Positions 59,685 to 64,000 of a stretch of 64,000 nt of DNA are shown here, piece after piece. Location: the NCBI RefSeq assembly GCF_042139015.1, contig NZ_JBHIKY010000011.1:62001-126000 (forward strand), read 5' to 3'. A program made the translations under genes and the position numbers. Below the pieces are notes generated by a model. It was not told where the DNA came from and searched no databases. It worked only from the letters and a program-made list of their open reading frames with translations. Every line of letters starts with the position of its first letter. The stretch's first letter is position 1. This DNA comes from JBHIKY01 sp042139015. GTDB taxonomy: Bacteria; Bacillota; Bacilli; Bacillales; Marinococcaceae.

Positions 59685-60788
59685 TCATTTTAATACTGCT
59701 TCCTCGCGGAAACTATCAGCCGGTAAATTGTTATTGGTGAGAGCCGCATATTCATTCAGTGTCTCCTGAATCATCTGATCAAGTGAAAATTCCACCTCCA
59801 CTTTCCGCCTTGCATTTTCGATGATTCTTTCACGGTGCGATTCGTCACTATCAAGCATCCGCAGGCGATGGCTGAAATCGGCTGCGGAATGTTCTGAAAT
59901 CAGTAGACCCGTTTCACTGTCGATGACAGCTTCTCTTATACCACCTCTATCAATTGTCAAAAGCGGGGTACCGGAAGCCATTGCTTCTAATACCACCATC
60001 GGAAATACCTCCCGGTGGGAAGTCAGCAGTATCGCATCCATCCTTTTTATGAATTTTTCCGGCTGCGGCACTGCGCCGAGTAATGTCACTTTTTGCTGCA
60101 GATCCCATCTATTAATCAAGTTCTGAAGATTCTCTTTTTCCGGGCCGTCTCCGGCAATAAAAAAACGGTATCCCGGCATGTGCTTAAATTCTTTTGCAAT
60201 CTTCACAAATAATTCCACGTTCTTTTCCTTAGAAAGCCTGGCAAGAATTCCAATGTTCCTGGTAAAGGCTTTTTCTTTTTTTTCCGCGAACTCAAACTGG
60301 TTTAGATCCACGCCGTTATAGATAGTTTTTATTTTTTCTTTCTTCACCCCAAGCCTGTGGAGGTTATTCTTTTCAAAATCACTTACCGTAATGATTTTAT
60401 CAACAAAATAATTCATCAGCTTCGTATACAGAAAAGCGAGTCTTTTTTCCATTGCGGTGATGTTATGCTTTGTATAAACGATCTTCAGCTTCCTTCTGCC
60501 TAACAGATGGAGCAGGATAACATACAGGGTCATCCGTAGACTGTTCGCATGAATAGTATCAATCTTAAGGCGCTTCACCAATTGATAGAGTACAGCCAGA
60601 TTACGAAGGTGGTTTCTCCTCGCCAAAGTTGTGAATGCTTCCTTATGTTTTATTCTTCCCGAGAGCTCCCCCGATGCTGCAGCTGTATAAAAGCTCATGT
60701 TTGGATGACTCAATTTGTTTTCAAGCTTGCAGAAATAAGTCTCTGCTCCTCCGGTTTCCAATTTGTCTGTCAATACTAGTACGTTCAT
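59685..60788 (-). CDS. Family 4 glycosyltransferase
   Basis: The 367-residue protein has the GT-B layout. The N-terminal half includes TDKLETGGAETYF and IHANSLRMTLYVILLHL. The C-terminal half has NIGILARLSKEKNVELFVK, FIAGDGPEKENLQNLI, MVVLEAMASGTPLLTI and a final GGIREAV (E-x7-E nucleotide-sugar motif). It should add a hexose or related sugar to a lipid-linked intermediate in the cytosol. Confidence 0.94.
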   Translation of the reverse strand: MNVLVLTDKLETGGAETYFCKLENKLSHPNMSFYTAAASGELSGRIKHKEAFTTLARRNHLRNLAVLYQLVKRLKIDTIHANSLRMTLYVILLHLLGRRKLKIVYTKHNITAMEKRLAFLYTKLMNYFVDKIITVSDFEKNNLHRLGVKKEKIKTIYNGVDLNQFEFAEKKEKAFTRNIGILARLSKEKNVELFVKIAKEFKHMPGYRFFIAGDGPEKENLQNLINRWDLQQKVTLLGAVPQPEKFIKRMDAILLTSHREVFPMVVLEAMASGTPLLTIDRGGIREAVIDSETGLLISEHSAADFSHRLRMLDSDESHRERIIENARRKVEVEFSLDQMIQETLNEYAALTNNNLPADSFREEAVLK

Positions 60789-60813
60789 GAGACAGCCCTC
60801 TCTTTCATTTCAT

Positions 60814-62064
60814 TCAACCTCCGGCAGGCACTCCTATTTTCTTAGGAATAGAATGAGTTTTATTCTCCACTTTTTTCACAGCTGCTTCGTGGTGAAGATA
60901 ATGTGCAGCAATAGCAATAAACATAAAGAACATGTCGTTGATAATAATCGTTAACGATCCCATCTGAAGGAGAAATCCGATAAAGGTTAAAAATAAATAT
61001 GGTTTTGTACGATGAACTCTTCCCTGCAATAGCTGCACAAAGACTAAGGCGATGAATAACAGATAAAAAAATATTCCGATCAGTCCAGATTCCGATAGCA
61101 CATCTAAAAATGTATTATGAACGGAAATACCGGCTCCGTAAGCATGCGTGTTATATTCCGAGAAATTAAAGGCACCGATGCCGAAAAGAAAATTTGGTGC
61201 AAAAAACTCCCACGCCCTTACCCATAATTCCATGCGTCCGCTTCCGCCGTCACTCGAAACATTACCAATTCTGTCAGCGAGCATTCCCGGCAGGTCAAAA
61301 TTCATATGAGCTGCGCTCACATACAAGACCAACCCTCCAAGCGACACTAGACTGATCATTATTTTCAGCTGTCTGAGAGGGTTATTTAGTAGCAGGTAAA
61401 CTGCAAGCATCAATATCATCGCCAGCATACCGCCGCGCGAGAATGTGAGAAGAATTGTTGTAATACAGAGAATGAGACCGGCTTTCCCTTTTAGAGAGCG
61501 AAAATGACATAAGAAATAAGCAAAAAAGATTGTATTATAAAAGACAAAGAAGTTAGGATCCTGCAGAAGCCCGATCAATCTCGGAAAGTCTCTGTCCAGC
61601 ATCACCCCAAAAGAGCTGATTCTTTCATCACTGTTCACCCCCTGGAGTACGGCAAGTCCGGCACCGTACATAAGCAGGCTGATAATATTAAAAATAATAC
61701 CTACGTTTGCCACAGCTTTATCAATGACTTCTGATGGAGCAGCGTGCAGGATTGATTTTGTAATAAAGTAACAGAACAAATAGAGCCCAATTCCAAAAAA
61801 AATTCGGAGACTTGCTGCGGGGTATAGTGCGAAAGCCCCGCTATAGCAATAAACTAAAAAAAACATAATCATCGCAATTTCGAACAGCTGCAGTTTTTCA
61901 AAGTAAAATGTGGAGAGGTGTACAAGCAGAAACAAAAGCAAAAAGATCATGTAAGGCTTTAACGAAAATCCGAGATCAACACCGAACCTCGCCAGGACAA
62001 TCAACAGCAGGAGCAGGAAAATGATTCTGCTGTTGTTCTGGGAGGAAGTCACAAAATTACCCAT
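60814..62064 (-). CDS. O-antigen ligase/polymerase family protein
   Basis: The 416-residue protein has about 11-12 helices. The FLFGIGAFNFSEYNTHAYGA and ISVHNTFLDVLSESGLIGIF loop-helix stretch is the Wzy_C/O-antigen-ligase hallmark (PF04932), with the conserved HN. It should polymerise or attach repeat units at the outer membrane face. It overlaps the flippase gene by eight bases. Confidence 0.9.
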   Translation of the reverse strand: MGNFVTSSQNNSRIIFLLLLLIVLARFGVDLGFSLKPYMIFLLLFLLVHLSTFYFEKLQLFEIAMIMFFLVYCYSGAFALYPAASLRIFFGIGLYLFCYFITKSILHAAPSEVIDKAVANVGIIFNIISLLMYGAGLAVLQGVNSDERISSFGVMLDRDFPRLIGLLQDPNFFVFYNTIFFAYFLCHFRSLKGKAGLILCITTILLTFSRGGMLAMILMLAVYLLLNNPLRQLKIMISLVSLGGLVLYVSAAHMNFDLPGMLADRIGNVSSDGGSGRMELWVRAWEFFAPNFLFGIGAFNFSEYNTHAYGAGISVHNTFLDVLSESGLIGIFFYLLFIALVFVQLLQGRVHRTKPYLFLTFIGFLLQMGSLTIIINDMFFMFIAIAAHYLHHEAAVKKVENKTHSIPKKIGVPAGG

Positions 62065-63523
62065 TTTCCACCCCCTGCGTTTTTTTCAGCTTCCATTTGG
62101 CAGCCAGTGGGCTTTCCGCAATCAGTCTCTTCAGCTTCAAGTTCAGCTCCTTGTCAAAATACAGCAGTGTCGCTAATAAAAGAAGATGCAGACTGGCTCC
62201 TGCAAAAGGCACAGCTTGAAAGATAAAATCAAATGTCCAGAGAACGGACAGGAAAAACAATAAGTAAGGGAGAATTGCTTTTCTGCAGACCTGCCAGCGC
62301 CCGGGTGTCAGCATCCAGAACCCTGCCAGTGTTATGATTTCAATAGTTAAACCGGCAAATGCCGCTCCCATTATTCCGTACGAATTACTAAGAAAAAAAT
62401 AAAGAAAAACTCCGGAGATAATGGCAATAATCTGAATGAATGTCCTGTAGTTCTGCAGTCCCCTGGTAGTCAAGCCATCAGCCAGCGCGATGTTAATTGC
62501 CTGAAAGGTCAGCATTAGTGATAATATTTTCAATGGAAAAGCAGCGGTAAGCCACTGTTCTCCAAACAACAGCGTAATAAAAAATTCGGATAAATAAAAA
62601 AATGGAATGGTTAATCCCATTCCAATCAATGCCATGATTTTTACCTGTGTGATATTGAGCTCTAAATGCCTGGAAAGCTGATTGCTGTTAAAATGGCGGA
62701 ACAACACAGGATAATAAGCTCCTGCCACCACAAATGGTATTTGCTGCAAAGCCTGAGGTATCCGGTACGCTACAGCAAAAAAACCAATCTCAGCCAGACT
62801 GACCGTTTTTTCTAAAATCAGCGGCCCTAAGTGCGGCAGAATAATAAACAGCAGTCCTCCGAGCGTGAAAGAGCCGAGATTATCAAACAGCCCTCTATGA
62901 AATCTGCTTTTAAAATCAAAACGGATATTTTTCGTCACAAGATAAATACCGAGAATGCCTGCCAGAAAGTAAGAAAAGCCGTATAAGAAACAAACAGCAA
63001 ACGGATGAAGAGAGAGAAGCATTCCCGTGGTGATCGAAGCGATCAGACCTACAGCAGAAGTAATACGCACGAGCCCATCATACTGCATTTTTTCCATCAG
63101 TTGAAAATAAGCACCGCTGATGCTCTGCATCGCCACACCGGTTACCATCGGCAGAATTAAGAAGTAGCCGGTCTGAATAATTTCCTGATTGTGCGAATAA
63201 TGCCATTCAATCAGGAGAAAGCCGGCAGCAAGGGTAAGCAGCAGAAGCACCGCTCTCATCTTTACATAGGAAGACATCAGCACTGAAATGTTAACTCCTT
63301 TTTTTGACCCCTCCCTCAGCACGATATCGCTTAAGCCCGCATCAGTAAAATAAGCCATAATCATCGCAAATGCCATGACAACACTGAATATTCCATAATG
63401 ATGAGATTGCAGGTAATAAGCAAGCAAGATGAGTGCCCCGGCGTTTAATCCACTTGTCAATGCCGTACTGTAAAACAAATGAAAAATATTTCTTGTAATA
63501 GAATTTCGTTTCCCCATGTCCAT
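62057..63523 (-). CDS. Polysaccharide flippase, second cluster
   Basis: The 488-residue protein has about 14 helices. It begins NSITRNIFHLFYSTALTSGL and shows YYLQSHHYGIFSVVMAFAMI and IGFFAVAYRIPQALQQIPFV, typical of Wzx-type repeat-unit exporters (PF13440/PF01943). It moves lipid-linked sugars across the membrane. The coding sequence ends inside the following ligase-like gene. Confidence 0.9.
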   Translation of the reverse strand: MDMGKRNSITRNIFHLFYSTALTSGLNAGALILLAYYLQSHHYGIFSVVMAFAMIMAYFTDAGLSDIVLREGSKKGVNISVLMSSYVKMRAVLLLLTLAAGFLLIEWHYSHNQEIIQTGYFLILPMVTGVAMQSISGAYFQLMEKMQYDGLVRITSAVGLIASITTGMLLSLHPFAVCFLYGFSYFLAGILGIYLVTKNIRFDFKSRFHRGLFDNLGSFTLGGLLFIILPHLGPLILEKTVSLAEIGFFAVAYRIPQALQQIPFVVAGAYYPVLFRHFNSNQLSRHLELNITQVKIMALIGMGLTIPFFYLSEFFITLLFGEQWLTAAFPLKILSLMLTFQAINIALADGLTTRGLQNYRTFIQIIAIISGVFLYFFLSNSYGIMGAAFAGLTIEIITLAGFWMLTPGRWQVCRKAILPYLLFFLSVLWTFDFIFQAVPFAGASLHLLLLATLLYFDKELNLKLKRLIAESPLAAKWKLKKTQGVENG

Positions 63524-63556
63524 CCGCTTAACCCCTTACTCTTTTCATTCTTAATT

Positions 63557-64000
63557 CTATACTGTTTGGTAGATCACTCCCAATATTTTTTTATTTGCCC
63601 TTTCAAGACTATTTCTTGTCTGAACCGCATCCTCTATTTTCGTCTTATGCTCTTTTACGACCACTATAACTCCGTCTGCCTGATTAGCGAGCATCTGCCC
63701 ATCATAATATTTTAAAAACGGCGGCGTTTCTAAAATAATAGCATCATATTCGCGTTTCCACTGCTTCATCCATAATTCAAATCCCTTCATAACCTCCTGA
63801 TGGAATAAATTTATACGTTCACACCCTGCCGTCAGAAGAAACAAGTCTGGAAACACGGTTCGTTTTACAAAGGACACTTCTTTTACTGACTGCTGAAGCA
63901 TCGTAGTTAATCCGTAATCGTTGGAGAGATTAAACCACTGATGAAGGACAGGCTTTCTTAAATTGGCGTCGACAATTAATACGCGCCGGCCTTTTTCAGC
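63557..64000 (-). CDS. CpsD/CapB-type tyrosine kinase, C-terminal part (N-terminus outside window)
   Basis: The minus-strand frame is open to the window edge and ends at 63557. The visible 147 residues contain LIVDANLRKPVLHQWFNLSN (Walker A'), GLTTMLQQ, and YDAIILETPPFLKYYDGQML (Walker B), as in bacterial tyrosine kinases controlling exopolysaccharide chain length. The C-terminus ends with KKILGVIYQTV and lacks the usual tyrosine-rich tail (YGYG-type). The Walker A itself lies to the right of the window. Confidence 0.85.
   Translation of the reverse strand, partial: AEKGRRVLIVDANLRKPVLHQWFNLSNDYGLTTMLQQSVKEVSFVKRTVFPDLFLLTAGCERINLFHQEVMKGFELWMKQWKREYDAIILETPPFLKYYDGQMLANQADGVIVVVKEHKTKIEDAVQTRNSLERANKKILGVIYQTV

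Noticed and set aside
1..64000. tRNA, rRNA, CRISPR arrays, prophage or insertion sequence
   Set aside because: No cloverleaf genes, rRNA segments, regular spacer repeats, integrase or intact transposase were recognised on either strand.

Overview
The window is chromosomal DNA from a low-GC Gram-positive bacterium, most likely a halophilic or alkaliphilic member of the Bacillaceae. Evidence from the sequence: strong AGGAGG-type ribosome binding sites with many GTG and TTG starts; Bacillus-type families (YetF/DUF421, YkuS, YrhK, KinB-like kinase, TrhO); a bioW-A-F-D operon behind a classic BirA box; and a PgsB/PgsC/PgsE/Ggt poly-gamma-glutamate locus. Acid-rich proteins, a CPA1 cation/proton antiporter and an MpsC-like protein hint at a saline habitat (inference). 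No tRNA, rRNA, CRISPR array, intact insertion sequence or prophage was seen.

Layout. 0-5.6 kb: two tandem DUF421 genes, a frameshifted acetyltransferase, an ECF sigma factor with an unrecognised repeat protein and a small basic ORF, a P-loop kinase and a GNAT. 6-11.6 kb: an M20 amidohydrolase with two membrane proteins, a 183-bp tandem repeat, a cation/proton antiporter with an MpsC-domain protein, and a YrhK-like protein. 11.9-16.4 kb: an SRPBCC protein, then a tight five-gene minus-strand operon (methyltransferase, nucleotidyltransferase, TPR, endonuclease I, APH-like kinase). 16.5-19.4 kb: a PadR regulator with a self-overlapping operator, a truncated DUF2812, a BASS/ACR3-type transporter and a KinB-like sensor kinase. 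20.3-28.5 kb: first polysaccharide cluster (asparagine-synthase-like protein, flippase, GT2, GNAT, O-antigen-ligase-like protein, PIG-L deacetylase). 29-36.3 kb: DUF6020 protein, AAC(6')-like acetyltransferase, DUF2339 protein, fatty acid desaturase, PHP phosphatase, DUF4395 protein. 36.5-41.1 kb: biotin operon. 41.2-46 kb: DsbA/FrnE protein, YkuS, an AbrB-AbrB-zinc-ribbon-CHAD fusion, an LLM flavoprotein, and an XRE regulator with a membrane protein. 46.9-50.4 kb: poly-gamma-glutamate operon. 50.4-53.1 kb: two unknown proteins and TrhO. 53.3-64 kb: second polysaccharide cluster, beginning upstream of the window with a CpsD-type tyrosine kinase and ending with a decarboxylase / ATP-grasp / FemAB-like trio.

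Together the two polysaccharide clusters and the poly-gamma-glutamate operon indicate heavy investment in the cell surface. Wzx-like flippases, Wzy/ligase-like proteins, glycosyltransferases and modifying enzymes (deacetylase, acyl- and acetyltransferases, amide-forming enzymes) would build and decorate glycans, while PgsBCE-Ggt would make and release or anchor polyglutamate.

The most striking non-coding signal is a dispersed intergenic element built from four approximately 21-base modules, two in one orientation and two in the other, at fixed 50/41/50 spacing. It occurs complete twice and partially in at least three more gaps. A second family of long GC-rich hairpins fills other gaps. The AbrB-CHAD fusion, the sigma-factor repeat protein and the polyglutamate locus without pgsA are the most interesting protein-level observations.
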